Shown here piece after piece: positions 54,577 through 64,000 of a DNA stretch of 64,000 bases. Every line of letters begins with the position of its first letter. The first letter of the stretch is position 1. The notes under the pieces were generated by a model. It had not been told where the DNA came from. It did not search any database and was given only the letters and a program-made list of their open reading frames with translations. The position numbers and the translations under genes were made by a program. Origin of the DNA: Amphibalanus amphitrite (taxonomy: Eukaryota; Arthropoda; Thecostraca; Balanomorpha; Balanidae); contig NW_024882034.1 of the NCBI RefSeq assembly GCF_019059575.1, positions 372,001-436,000 of the forward strand. Reading direction: 5' to 3'.

Positions 54577-55048
54577 CAGGCGCGGATACAAGGGGGGGGG
54601 CCATGGGGGCCATCCCCCCCTTGGCCGATTTTTTTCAAAAATAAAATAAAAAGTTAAAAAGTTAAAAAGCTGAAAAGGGGGCCTCCTGAAAATAAAGTGG
54701 CCGAAATCCGATGAGTTTTTTTTAACCTACCCACTTAGTTATTTCTTAGAAGACTAGCTGAGAAGACTTCTTTGTTAGAAGATTGGTAAAGCTTTTCATA
54801 ACTTGGAGGTCTCTTATACTCACAGAGATGACCACTTTTACAGGGCCTCCTAACCTGCACAGAGGGCCTCCAAGCCTGCACAGATGTTGAGATGTTGCCT
54901 GAACAGCTAGATAAGCTCAATAGACGCAGTTTTTTTTTTGGGGGGGGGCCAACAAGTGGGAAGATGGGGCCTCCAACAGGTGGGATTATGGGGGGGCCTC
55001 CTGGTTTCTAATGGCCCCTCCCTTGGAGATTTTCTGGATCCGCCCCTG
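54577..55048. mobile_element. hAT-like nonautonomous element, 472 bp
   Basis: 8-bp duplication GTGCTAGA at 54569-54576 and 55049-55056. Ends CAGGCGCGGATACA and TGGATCCGCCCCTG are imperfect inverses. G- and C-runs flank the interior, and no transposase frame is present. Confidence 0.88.
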
Positions 55049-55056
55049 GTGCTAGA

Positions 55057-56069
55057 TCTATCCATGATGAAGCAATATCTTACCGATCAGAAACTAACAA
55101 TATGGAGAAATAAACTTTACTGACGGCGGAAAGGAACCAAACTGGCCATTTGAACAACAAATAGCTCGGGAAAATATACGATGACGATGTGGACTGAAAA
55201 TGATGGATAATGGCCTCTATCGTCCCGAGTAGACCAGTGGCAATAAGAAATAGCGAATGGAGCCCTGCTGTCTCAAGTATGAGCTATTTTCTCTGCAACT
55301 GGGACGATCAATCTGTGGTGCTACCGATGCTAGATTCGCTGATTGTGGCGCTGTCTGACCCAGTAGAACGATGTCCTGGCGCTCTGAACCCACAGCGGTG
55401 GCACCGTGGTGCTGTGGGGCCAAGTAGAACAGTCGACCATCGTTCTAACCCCGCTCCGGCACGGCGGCGGCCCCGCCAGTGATCAATTCCCCCGGCCGGC
55501 GGCACCAACGACTCGCCGGGGACGCGGCGTGGCGACACCGGCCGCCGCCGATCGTGATTGAATCCCCCGACCGCCGCGCTCCTTCGTAATTAGAGGGCTT
55601 TACTGCCATTTCGGAGCCCTCGCGCGAAATTACGGATTTCGACCGGCAGCCTCACGGCCGGCCGCGCCTGTCCACTCAGCCAACGGAGAGCCGAGTTATG
55701 TGGCGAGCTATTGCGGTGATGGTCCGATTCCGTTCAGGATAGGGCCCGCTCATATGTTTCTGCTTGTATTTTAGATTATGGAACCGTTCTGTGTGAGCAC
55801 ATTTTGACCCATGATATGAAGGATGCGTCGTAAGTGATTGCCTTCCATTTGGAGTTGCAACTGCAGTAGTTACGAGCCCATGGAGTAGTGACGGGTTAAG
55901 TGGTATGATTGCGATAGCTCGTTTAGAGCAGTTATCATGTGTTTGTGTTTATTGCCGAGGCTTAGCACCACCAGTGCTTGCGGGATGATATGTTGTCCTC
56001 ACAGGCAAACAGGCTGTGAACAAGACTATTATGGTGATCGAGCTTCTGACTTCGTTCTTCAGCATGTGA
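55057..56069. other. Noncoding, no gene recognised
   Basis: GC-rich near 55.4-55.7 kb, otherwise unremarkable. Confidence 0.5.
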
Positions 56070-56071
56070 TA

Positions 56072-57313
56072 GGGGAGAGTGGGGTAATTTGGCCGCTTTT
56101 TTTTTAGAAAACGATGTAGCTAAAAATCGACAACACATTTCTGCATTTTCTCAACGCTGTCAGGTGTGGCATACATTTTACTTTCCTGGACAGTAAACTT
56201 GAAATGATAGGGTAACTACTTATATTGAAATTGTGACGTATTACAAAGGTCTGCAAAGCGGCCAAATTACCCCACTAGCTCAGGGTTATTTGGCCGGGGG
56301 GTGTGGGGCAATTTGGCCGGTGTTAGTTTGAGGCCATGATTTTTGTTATCGGCGAGTCAGCTTCACATTCAGCAATGACGCGTGTCCTACGACGCATTTG
56401 AAGCATTTTGGAGGTTGACTCAGCCGTCACAGGGGTCGAAAATAGTCAAAATAGCGGCTCTAGATGCGATGACAGTTTTTTACGAATAGCTTTTGAAGTA
56501 ATCAAGCTAGGCCAAAACTAAAAGTACCATCGTAATTCTTTCGTCATTCCGCATCGAAACATGTATGTTTTGACCTCGAGAGGTCAAGGTCAAAGGTTGG
56601 CTTCAGGTCGCGCTACCTCAGGTCGCTTGACCTCAAGGTTACGTGAGTTCAAGGTCATCATGTATATCATTCGATGCGCCTTGACGAGCTGAACACAATG
56701 AGACCATTTGCGCGGTTGTATCTTTTTTTTTCTGTAAGTATTTATTAGCAAAAAAGCATCAAATATCCATTGATGACGTCACATGCCCTTACAGCTGTCC
56801 AAAAGGAAATATGGCATCAAGGTAGTCAAAGTTGGTCATGAATTATGTCCTTTATGGTATAATTGACCATGACAACTCGGCCGTCCCAGCATAGTGACTC
56901 TGAGCGCACCGGCCAAGTTGCCCCGCTAGTCCCGGCCAAATAACCCCACATTGCCATTCTGAAAATTTTTGTCTATAAAGTCGTCATAGCTGTACAGAAC
57001 TAGATGAAATTGCTCTTGGAACCGCTGAACACCCTCAAGAATGGCGCTATAATGTTGGAATTCGTTTACAGCCCAAATGCTACATGTTATACAAATTTTT
57101 AAACGGAAGTAAAAGTTGCCATTTTCTAACGAAATTTACGTTTTATTAATTTTGAATAAAACTAAGAGGAGGAAAGCTTTGACATTTGTCCTCGAGTTAG
57201 TTCTGCCGATGACAAATGAATAGAGGCCAAAGTTATTTCATTCACTTTTATCAGCTTTCGTACAGGTGGGGGCGGCCAATTTACACCACCGGCCAAATTA
57301 CCCCACTCTCCCC
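56072..57313. mobile_element. TA-flanked element with repeated GGCCAAATTACCCC motifs, 1242 bp
   Basis: TA on both sides (56070-56071, 57314-57315). 23-bp perfect inverted ends start GGGGAGAGTGGGGTAATTTG. Six further diverged copies of the terminal core lie inside, near 56258, 56286, 56306, 56911, 56933 and 57271, in both orientations. No transposase was found. Confidence 0.85.
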
Positions 57314-57405
57314 TACTCTCACGAAACTAATTATTTGATTACCAATTCGTGTTCTTTACTTCTAATGTTGATAGTAAATACAAAAAAGACAGCATATAGT
57401 TTTAA

Positions 57406-58574
57406 CCCGCGCCCCGTAGGGCTACCGGCGGACCCTACCACCCGTAGGGGGGGGGGGGGCCGTTTCGACCGCCCCCTAAGATCTCGGAAAGTTACCGGCC
57501 GATTTTCAAAATTCAAACGGCGTTCGATAGCCCCACCCGGGAACTACCTTGTGACCAAATTTCATTGACCTAGCTCAAACCGATGACGTCACAGGTCAGG
57601 TCAAAGGTCAGATTTTCACCGTTCACAGGCAATTCAAGAAATGTCCTGTGAAAGCGAGTAAATTGGTAATTTATTGAAAACCATCGATGGTACATTGTTC
57701 GTCAAACACATACTTTGCTATCTGAGGTCACTGATACCAGGTCAGGTCACAGCGAGGTCAGGTCACCGGGGGTCACAATATGAATGTGTCGTGTGATACA
57801 TGTTTTATGGTCCATTTTATATGACAAATGCGATTATGTGGGTTAGGCAGCTTTTGGGGCCAGCCTAGGTCACGTTTTGGTGAAGGTCAGGTCAAGGTCA
57901 GGTCAAATTAGGTCAAATTTCAAAGTTGATATTTTTGCATAAAATGGGTATCGATTCGATGCAGCTCGTCACGGGGAGTCTAATGGTGGTCTTCGTTTTG
58001 CTCTACGAGTTCTAGAATTGCCAAAAATTGAGTTTGAAAATTTGACGTCATCATTTTTGAACAGTTTTTTCGCTATAACTTGGCCAAAAAACGAGGTATC
58101 GATCTGAAATTTGGTATGTGGATAGAAGACGGTAGGCACTATCACATATATTCCGGTTTTTTTCGAAACTCAAAAAACTTTTTGGATTTTTTGGCGAATA
58201 TATCCAAAAAAATGTTTTTTTGATTTTTGGGGGTCAAAACTCAAAAAATTAAAAAATTCGAGATAGCAGTTTTGTAGCCCTGTCAATTCTACACCTTTTA
58301 CGTATTGATCTTTTTTCTGTATCTTCAAAGCTGTAGTCCTGACAGGTCTTCTCGCGAAGGTCTTTTTTCGGTCGAAAATGACAGAACATGACGTCACTCT
58401 GACGTCATTTGTGGCCAACCTATCATAGCCTCTAGAAAAATTTTTGGTCACAATGTGTAAAATCGATGCCCGGAGGGGTCCTGAAAGTTTGGTGGCGATA
58501 TCTCCGGCCGTTTAGGAGATATCGACCGAAAAGGACAGGGGGGCCGTTTCGGCCCCCCCCCTACGGGGCGCGGG
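57406..58574. mobile_element. TTAA-flanked piggyBac-like element, 1169 bp
   Basis: TTAA at 57402-57405 and 58575-58578. Ends CCCGCGCCCCGTAGGG and its inverse. The left end has a second partial terminal motif after a spacer, then a G-run and CCCCC. The interior has AGGTCA repeats at 57.59-57.62, 57.74-57.77 and 57.88-57.91 kb. It has the same length and subterminal order as the 6773-7942 element, in opposite orientation. Confidence 0.87.
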
Positions 58575-58578
58575 TTAA

Positions 58579-59295
58579 TAAAATGCTGTATTTCACTATT
58601 TCGCCTACCTGCGAGCAATTCATGTTTAGGCTAATCAATATGCAGTGAATTCAAATAAAATATATGGGTAGTGGGTGGTACGTCCATGCATGGGTTTGAG
58701 TAGCAATTTATTAGGAAGTCACATAACCGAGTCAGCATTTGCCTCGATCATGATCATAGAGGCTTCTGTTGGCTGGTTATGACTTAATTTATACAAGTCA
58801 ATCCTTCTGATTACATTTCCTGGACTGGGGCGTCAAAATGACGAATGCATACGAGCTGTGGACACGTTCGCTAATAAGCATTTATAGAGGCAAACGACGT
58901 GCTATGACAAGGACGGGCGTGATTATGACACCCCTGACGCGGTAATTGGGGGCGTCAATCAGCGTCTAGCGCCGGTCATTTGGTGAATCGCGGAATCCAT
59001 TCGGTCATGCCGCCGTCCGGCAGACGGGACCCGGTGATGGCTCGATTCGCTGTAGTCGGATGCACTCAATTCCTTGGCCAGTAGCCACAAGTTTGGGCAT
59101 TAAATGTTCGTAGCGCTCGAAATCATGGCTGCTGACGAGAAGTAGTTTGCATGAAGGAGCAACATGGCGAGAGGCAACAATACTTTTGCTGATTTACATT
59201 GCATTTAATAAACATTGATGTTACGTCAAAGTTAGAATCACCTTTTTCATCCCTCCCATCACCAGCTTCGAATTCGCAACAACACACACAGAACC
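58579..59295. other. Noncoding, no gene recognised
   Basis: No features apart from short chance frames. Confidence 0.5.
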
Positions 59296-60629
59296 GACTA
59301 AAAATTAACCCGAGCAAAACTGAGCTGTTGTTTTGTTTGTCAAACCTAAGCAAAAAAAAAAAAAATGTGACTCCGTAACAGTGAAATTCGGTGACGCAAA
59401 TATCAGTCCATCTTCCCATGCAAAAATCCTTGGTGTTTACGTTGATTCGGCGTTGTCATCATGGGAAAAGCAAGTCTCTCAGGTTACCCATCACTGTTTC
59501 CATGTCCTGGTCGGTTTATCTAAACTGAGACACAGAATATCTTTCGAAACCAAGAAACTACTGATTCAGGCACTTGTGTTCCCTCATGTGCATGTTTAAA
59601 GGGACCCTCCCACCTTAACATTACATTTGAGTTGAGATAGCCAAAATGGGGTCCCTGGCTCACAATTACCGGTTTCGGCACTCACAACATCGAGAAATGC
59701 CTTAAATCGGAAATATTGAATTTCAAAATTGCAGCATTTTGATTCAGAGGGGCTAATGCTTAGGAATACCCCTCTGAATGTGTGACGTCAGCGCAAATAT
59801 CTAACGATTTTTAAATGTTTGACTAAAACGTTTTGTAGCACGCGGTGGTATATGCTATTTGCGCGCAGCATCTGCCGCAAACGCCGCACTTCTAAAATAA
59901 AGTCGCTAGAAACAGCGGAGATCCCAAAAAAGTAAACAAAAGTAAAAGTCTAATATCTTGAAAACCGGTGAATATTTTTCGGTGAAATTTGGTAGATATT
60001 CGTTTTCGATCTTTCTGAACCGAGCGACATCACTTTCATGCCAATTCATAAACTTCTTTGAAGGTGGGAGGGTCCCTTTAACTGTTTGGGGTGGTTGTTC
60101 TGCCACGCTTCGTCACCGAGTGCAAAAAGCCCTAAATTTTGGAGCCCGTATCGTCACTGGTCTGTCCCGGCGTGAGCATGTTACACCTGCCCTGGAGATG
60201 TTGGGGTGGGAGAGGTTTGAAGGCATGTTGGAGGGGCGTAACCTGGCCATGCTGTGTAAGCTAATGTCACCCGATGCACCGCCGGCGCTGGCCGATCTCG
60301 TTCAGAGCCGGTCCGATGTATTGGACAGGTCCACCCGCGGGACGTGTGGGCTGGGGGCCAACTAGAGCTCCCGAGAGTGAAAACTGAACGTACCAAACGG
60401 GCGTTTCCATTTAGAGCCGTGAGTGCATGGAACGCGCGCAAGACTCATTCATAACTGTCTAGGTGTGTGTGTCTCGATAGGATAGATGGGAACATTTTAT
60501 CATGCTGTGTTTTATACTTTAGTAGTTTTAAGTACCCTGGCTTTTAATCGTGTTTATGACGTGAGAACAGAAAAGCCATGTTTTATGGAGTTCTCAATAA
60601 AACTGACTATGACTATGACTATGACAATG
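59296..60629 (+). pseudogene. 3' fragment of a non-LTR retrotransposon (LINE), interrupted
   Basis: Seen: reverse-transcriptase C-terminal motifs in two blocks. The first (about 59296-59595) has NPSKTELL, AKILGVYVDS and LIQALVFPH; the second (60082-60470) has LTVWGG, VQKALNFGARIVTGLSRREHV, LGW and FRAVSAWN. A 478-bp TTAA element separates them, a frame change lies at the break, and an A-run interrupts the first block. The 3' end has ATAAAACTGACTATGAC and a short TGACTA repeat tail. Known: these motifs are typical of Jockey/CR1-like LINEs. The 5' part is missing, so this copy is dead. Confidence 0.85.
59600..60077. mobile_element. TTAA-flanked MITE inserted in the LINE, 478 bp
   Basis: TTAA at 59596-59599 and 60078-60081. 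Ends AGGGACCCTCCCACCTT and its exact inverse. The interior is AT-rich with no gene. The ends lack the CCCGCG style, so this is a different family from the 1.17 kb elements. Confidence 0.88.
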
Positions 60630-60893
60630 CACACTGGTGGATCCAAGGGATATCCGATTTTGGCAGCAAAAGCAAAACCCCCTCCCCCACAGCGCCCGAA
60701 ATCGATGAAAATGTATTACTGTTTTTTCCCAAAACAAAACGTGAGCAGAACAACTTTCATTCGGAAAAGCTTGTTTTAAACTGCACAGCAGTGCGTGAGG
60801 AAACGAAATGTGAGGAGCTTTTGAAGCTAGATAAACTTTTTCGGGCGTATAAGCCCCCCGCAGCCTCCGAAACCGCAATTCTGGATCCGCCAA
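60630..60893. mobile_element. hAT-like MITE at the LINE 3' tail, 264 bp
   Basis: Direct repeat TGACAATG at 60622-60629 and 60894-60901. TGGTGGATCCA at the left and TGGATCCGCCA at the right are inverse with one mismatch. Confidence 0.65.
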
Positions 60894-60901
60894 TGACAAT
60901 G

Positions 60902-62819
60902 TATTATGTAACCTGGCATGCTGTGATATTTGATTGATTGCTGACTGAAGTTGGTTTAAAAATTGGGGCTAATGCTCGTATACCTCGTATGGTATCCACT
61001 CCCAGTTATGAAGACTGGCATCTGACCAGCTTCCCGTATTGCTGAGTGGTTGTAACAGGGATGCGAACTTGTCGAACAATACCAATAGAACTTAGCCAAT
61101 AACTGATATCCGATTGAGAACCGGGAGCAAGAATATAGAACTGTTAGCATTATCCTTTTAATTAGGATTAGCCGAAGTTGCGATTAAGTCGGCATCGCAC
61201 TAAAGCCAGGGCGTTGCCCTGACAGCTCGACATTTGGGCGAAATATGCGAGCAAGTTATCCGGAGCAGGCCTCGTCAGCGCCATTATTTCGAAGTCGTCA
61301 AATAACGGTACTCATTGTAAGCCAACGGGTCGTCTCATCTGAATAAGGATCGTTTTAGAAGTTTCATACCTCGTTTATGACTTTGCGAGAAGACGGCATG
61401 GCATCAATTGTGCCGGCGAGCGACCGAGGAAATCGGATAATGATGTCTAATTTATCAGACCAAACTGAGGAGCCCGAATTTATTATGCGAGGGCCAGCTG
61501 TGGAGACTTGATAAGCTGGATAATGGATACGCACACGCAACGCATTACGGGGTATGCATTGCTTCAAGGGGAAATGAATTAATATAGACTTATCTATTAT
61601 GATTTATGGACTCAACTCATATTGTTGCACCTATCTGCGTCAGACAAGCGCATGCCAGGCTTCACCGCTTTACAGTTAACTTATCTCCCACATAGTTATG
61701 TTTGACAAGCCCAGTCGTTGCTTGTTGATTCAGTCGGACCATGCCAGATCAGTTCCACTCAGGCTCCACCCGAGGCTCATTTGATAATTGAGCCCACGGC
61801 CACATCTACATGTCTACACCTAGCTGTCCCATCACGCCACGGGCCTGACAATTTCAGCAATACAGCGGCCACCATTGACGAGATCATGTATTAAACTCAA
61901 TATCATAATAGCGCAGCAGATTGCGCTGGCAAGATTTAGTAGAACCAACATAATACCGGACAATTTCACAAGCCTTCACCTTCTGATCACGTATTTCAAT
62001 AAGCGTGCAGCACCTCTTTCGGTATTGAAGCTAGGAGTCAATAAAAACGTGCCGGGCCGATCAGGCATAGAATGCATCAGCCTGCGATATAGGAGGCGAT
62101 AGCAGTATCGTCTCGGACGGTCCAAAAGCTCTGCCCCTACTTCGACGCCTGCACCTATCTCGGCCCGTTTATACCCCTCCGATGCGCATGGTCTTTAGTT
62201 TGTAAGCGTCTGGTCTGTAAGCCCCAGGTAATACGCTTCTGGCCTGCGCGCTCTTGTTCTGTTATATACTTGTTATTTGAGGTCCGCTCCGAGATATGAA
62301 ACTCTTTGTCTGTCTCTGTAAGCGATTGATTTCCAAGCACGATCTTCACGCGTGATCTATGTCATGCGCCTGATGTCCACGCTTCTGATCTTGATAATTA
62401 TGAACTTCAAGCTCCTGTTCTGGAAGCATCTGAGCTGCTGTGGCTGAAACTGTGGCGAGCTTCTCGTGTCTCTTCAGCGAACCATGTATCGGTCTCCAGA
62501 GAACGGATTTTGGCGCCTGATCCTGGTCCAATGTCTGGTGCAAGCAGTTCACATCCAACGTCCAGTAAGCACCGATAAAAGTTCAAAAAGTATTGACCAA
62601 AAGTTCGCACTCAGCTTCCACTGAACGACCGCACTCTTCAATGAAACGCTGCGCTCACCGCTTCACATTTGGACAAATGAGCTGCAAGCAGACGCAAACA
62701 ACCGTTGACCGTCAAGAGACGTGCACCTTTTCTTCGACGGTGATTGAACACAGAGGAACACCATTCTTGTGTTTGCTGCTAACGCTGTCCGCGGCTTCCA
62801 CTGCTGCCGCTGTCTGCTC
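60902..62819. other. Noncoding, no gene recognised
   Basis: Only short frames without domains or splice support. Confidence 0.5.
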
Positions 62820-62995
62820 CCGTGTCAGGCCACGCTGGCCGGTGCGGTCACTGCCGGCTCTCCATCTGCCCTCGCCGGACGGTGTCACTGCGATCACTGC
62901 CGGGGCTCTCTATCTGCCCTCGCCGGCCGGTGTCACTGCGGTCACTATCTGCTCTCTGTCTGACCACGCCGGTTGGCGTCGCGGCAGTTTACAAA
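62820..62995 (+). repeat. Tandem repeat of about 47 bp, 3-4 copies
   Basis: The unit contains CTCTCCATCTGCCCTCGCCGG and GTGTCACTGCGGTCACT with divergence; the first and last copies are weakest. Confidence 0.8.
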
Positions 62996-63333
62996 CGCCG
63001 TCTGCGCCCCACTGACTGTCCTCGAGCACAGGATTGCCGACACGATTGGACGATAGGGGGCCGGCCCGATAATTGTTCGGCGACAAGTGCGCGCCGGGCC
63101 GCGCCCAGGTGGCAGTGTGAGGAGCTGCCAACAGCCGTCACATGCAGACACTGCACCAGACCCTAATTTATCAAAAAGACACTGACGTCCTTGAGAAGGA
63201 GTTCCGGGTCACATCTGAAGGACAGCACTGAAGTGGTGGGTCACAGCTCAGCCACCATTTTTTTTTAACTTTTCGGGATAGTTGTGATATTTTATATCAG
63301 TTCGTTCGTATAAAAAGCTGTGCTTAGGCTTAA

Positions 63334-64000
63334 CCCTCGCATGTGTAGGGGGGGGGGGTCGGATGAACCCCCCATGGTTTTTCGCGAATAACTCGCGTAA
63401 AAAGCGGCCGATCGCGACGAAACTTTCAGTACCCTCTCATTGATCAATTTTACATCTACCCTGAAAATTTCATGACCCTGACCCAAATGACCTTTGACCT
63501 GTGACCTCTTTTCCGAGACCATGTTTGGCCTGAATCGCGATTCCGCGTATGTCGGCTCGCATTAGCCGCGCGTTTGCAAGCTTTTCGTGGTTTCAAACGT
63601 TCAAACATGTGATTTGATGTTGCTCCCATGCATTAGAATGGGTGTCAAGGTCACCTGAAGGTCAGGTCAGGTCATTGACCTTTGGTGACCTCGGGTGACC
63701 TCGGTTCACTTTTTCGAGTTTTACATGTTTCTAGGCTAGTTTTTGGAGCTGAATTCGAATTTAGCAACCATTTGAACATTTACGAAGTAGTTTTGGTGCC
63801 TTCGTAACATGTTACGAAGCTGTCAGAGGCGGTTGACACGTACTACGAATACCCGTCACAACCCCTACTGGTTGACCTGACCTGACCTGACCCGACCTGG
63901 TCTAAATGCTTAAAGACATCATCTGTGATGAAAACTAACACGATATTCGTGATGAGCACCCCGAAAAACCCCTTAGCAGCCACACTTTACGACTTTCTAA
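63334..64000. mobile_element. TTAA-type element running off the right edge
   Basis: TTAA at 63330-63333, then CCCTCGCATGTGTAGG, a G-run and CCCCCC. The subterminal string around 63418-63460 (AACTTTCAGTACCC) matches the single-terminus ends of the 6.8 and 57.4 kb elements. TGACCT repeats lie near 63.48-63.51, 63.65-63.70 and 63.87-63.90 kb. The right end is not visible. Confidence 0.78.

Overview
This window is animal nuclear DNA, most likely arthropod. The strongest evidence is a six-exon, two-immunoglobulin-domain gene of the arthropod Dpr (defective proboscis extension response) family on the minus strand. Introns are large and intergenic DNA is full of microsatellites and short inverted-repeat transposons; nothing looks bacterial, and there are no operons or CRISPR arrays. 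A crustacean or other non-insect arthropod fits this style, but the sequence alone does not fix the clade.

Layout. (1) Positions 1-3024, minus strand: a THAP-domain P-element-type (THAP9-like) transposase, one THAP exon and a second exon of about 640 open codons that runs off the left edge. (2) 3.0-15.7 kb: no gene recognised; a 1.17 kb TTAA-flanked transposon at 6773-7942 and a small tandem repeat at 4.9-5.1 kb. (3) 15719-36520, minus strand: the dpr-family gene. Its signal-peptide exon, four Ig exons and a C-terminal hydrophobic exon join in phase into 289 residues. Its introns hold a degenerate CACGTG-rich array, GC-rich inverted repeats, a mariner-like element, a second TTAA element and several simple repeats. 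A long GA microsatellite lies just past its stop codon. (4) 37109-39335: a 2.2 kb foldback element with arms of about 1.1 kb and a 7-bp target duplication. (5) 40136-44866: two convergent spliced genes, a THAP + DDE_Tnp_4 transposase and a SWIM zinc finger + YqaJ-type nuclease, which together are the gene pair of an ISL2EU (IS4EU) DNA transposon. (6) 45-64 kb: no host gene recognised. It holds hAT-like elements with 8-bp target duplications (47.8, 52.2, 54.6 and 60.6 kb), a TA-flanked element with repeated subterminal motifs, further TTAA elements, a LINE 3' fragment broken by a TTAA element, a near-palindromic hairpin and several minisatellites.

The most unusual observation is a group of TTAA-flanked, piggyBac-like nonautonomous elements (6.8, 32.1, 57.4 and 63.3 kb, with end fragments at 2.5, 24.0 and 51.0 kb). 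Within each element both terminal inverted repeats match, but the terminal sequence differs between elements although the adjoining subterminal sequence is conserved. One end carries a duplicated terminal motif, G-runs face C-runs just inside the ends, and most interiors carry TGACCT-type repeats. All exon joins, target duplications and repeat boundaries were read by eye and no database search was run.
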